Below the pieces are notes generated by a model. It saw only the letters and a program-made list of their open reading frames with translations. It did no database searches and had not been told where the DNA came from. Of a stretch of 30,788 nucleotides of DNA, positions 30,038 to 30,788 are shown piece by piece. Both the position numbers and the translations under genes were made by a program. Origin of the DNA: a virus; IMG/VR virus record IMGVR_UViG_3300032245_001012, positions 1 through 30,788 of that record, one strand, 5' to 3'. How positions within the stretch are numbered: the first letter of the stretch is position 1; each line of letters begins with the position of its first letter.

Positions 30038-30664
30038 ATGGCTGTACCGACCACTGGCGATCTCACCACGTTTCTAGCGTCCATCGGCGTCACTGCGCCA
30101 GCGGCAGTTGATGAAGCGGTGATCCTCGCGACGGCAACAGCAGAATTCGAGCAACGTACCGGACGGCGGAAGTTAGAAGGCGACTCGGCCGCGACTGCCG
30201 TTCGGTACACGCTCCAATGGCCCCAGGGCGCAAACGTTCAGCTGCAGATCAGCGACGTATGGGCCGCTCCAACGGTCACCACGGGATATTCGGGAACCGG
30301 CACCGGCACCGTGCTTACCGAGTACACGCATTACGAACTGTTGCCGCTCAACTGGTCAACGATTGGGCGTCCGGTCGAAGCCATCAGATTCAACGATACG
30401 CCATCCATTGACTCCGGGGCCATCCTCGTTAACGGCAAGCTGGGATACGCGCAGACGATGCCGAGCGACGTATTTCAGGCGATTCTTTCCAAAGCGGCGG
30501 CATTAGTTCTGACTCAGATGGCAGGCGATGCAGGATCCATTTCAGACCAAAAGCAAGGCGATCGTCAAGTGAAGTTTTCCACCGAGAAAGACCGAAGCAC
30601 GATTGACCGGCTGACCAACGCATTTGAGCAAACCGTTAGCCGCTACATCAAGGTTGGTTACTAA
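30038..30664 (+). CDS. Head-tail connector / adaptor-like protein
   Basis: This is a 208-residue protein. The start TTGDLTTFLASIGVTAP, then VILATATAEFEQRTGR, matches the helical opening of HK97 gp6-like adaptor proteins. The middle is beta-rich (GANVQLQISDVWAAP, EYTHYELLPLNW), and the end is a long helical part (SDVFQAILSKAAALVLTQM). Such proteins form the ring below the portal and help join the tail. The TAA overlaps the ATG of the next gene (TAATG). The order after the capsid block supports the call. Confidence 0.65.
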   Translation: MAVPTTGDLTTFLASIGVTAPAAVDEAVILATATAEFEQRTGRRKLEGDSAATAVRYTLQWPQGANVQLQISDVWAAPTVTTGYSGTGTGTVLTEYTHYELLPLNWSTIGRPVEAIRFNDTPSIDSGAILVNGKLGYAQTMPSDVFQAILSKAAALVLTQMAGDAGSISDQKQGDRQVKFSTEKDRSTIDRLTNAFEQTVSRYIKVGY

Positions 30665-30788
30665 TGGCATGGGTCAAGTATCCGCACACTGTCACGGTCT
30701 ATCCCGTCACCACGGCAATTGACGGCACGACGAAGCTTGAGGCCAACCCGGTTGTGGGATCCGGCGTCAGTAAGACGGTCGATGTCCA
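30664..30788 (+). CDS. Head-completion / stopper-like protein (3' partial)
   Basis: The ATG overlaps the previous stop and the frame stays open to the window end, so only 41 residues are visible. They are beta-like (PHTVTVYPVTTAIDGTTK). Short proteins beginning with P-x-T-V-T-V in this place are often head-closure proteins. The call is positional. Confidence 0.45.
   Translation, partial: MAWVKYPHTVTVYPVTTAIDGTTKLEANPVVGSGVSKTVDV

Overview
The window looks like most of the genome of a temperate, tailed double-stranded DNA phage. It has an HK97-type head, and the tail genes I can see (a tape-measure-like end, a hub-like protein, fibres, no sheath) suggest a siphovirus. The host is a bacterium I cannot name. 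GC content is moderately high. Genes are packed tightly with ATGA, GTGA or TAATG junctions, and many starts lack a clear Shine-Dalgarno sequence. No host gene is visible.

Layout: 1-9091 carries rightward late genes: the end of a probable tape-measure protein, a tail hub-like protein, two large adhesin or fibre proteins, and small membrane proteins that may be holins. At 9098-10318 lies a fusion of DNA-binding domains to a metallophosphoesterase. At 10391-10600 is a probable attP whose core is the 3' part of a tRNA-His(GTG) gene, flanked by repeated CCCCATTACC-type sites. From 10593 to 16343 a leftward operon (read from about 16372) encodes a small membrane peptide, several unknown proteins, a probable ssDNA-annealing protein, SSB, a hexapeptide-repeat protein, an M15 endolysin, a DUF3037-like protein, an excisionase and an integrase. 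At 16344-17170 is the lysogeny switch: a LexA/CI-type self-cleaving repressor flanked by matching palindromic operators that overlap two divergent promoters.

From 17174 to 22664 the rightward early operon carries a Cro-position HTH protein, RusA, a C5 cytosine methyltransferase, a replication organiser, a DnaB-type helicase and many small proteins. A three-gene leftward cassette with its own promoter follows (22755-23575). At 23632-23877 is the probable late promoter, followed by two terminator hairpins and a folded element. The packaging and head genes come next: terS, terL, a portal-MuF fusion, protease, capsid, a capsid-associated protein and a connector. The window ends inside a further head-completion gene.

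The late genes at the right edge (head) would continue into those at the left edge (tail) if the genome is circular or permuted. The att core has a truncated tRNA and phage genes on both sides, so this is the non-integrated arrangement. The most unusual features are (1) an 891-nt reading frame nested inside the methyltransferase gene that itself resembles a methyltransferase-associated protein family with repeated LPTP boxes; (2) the late leader with two terminators before terS; and (3) the HTH-metallophosphoesterase fusion beside attP. All calls rest on reading the sequence and on memory of protein families; no database search was run.
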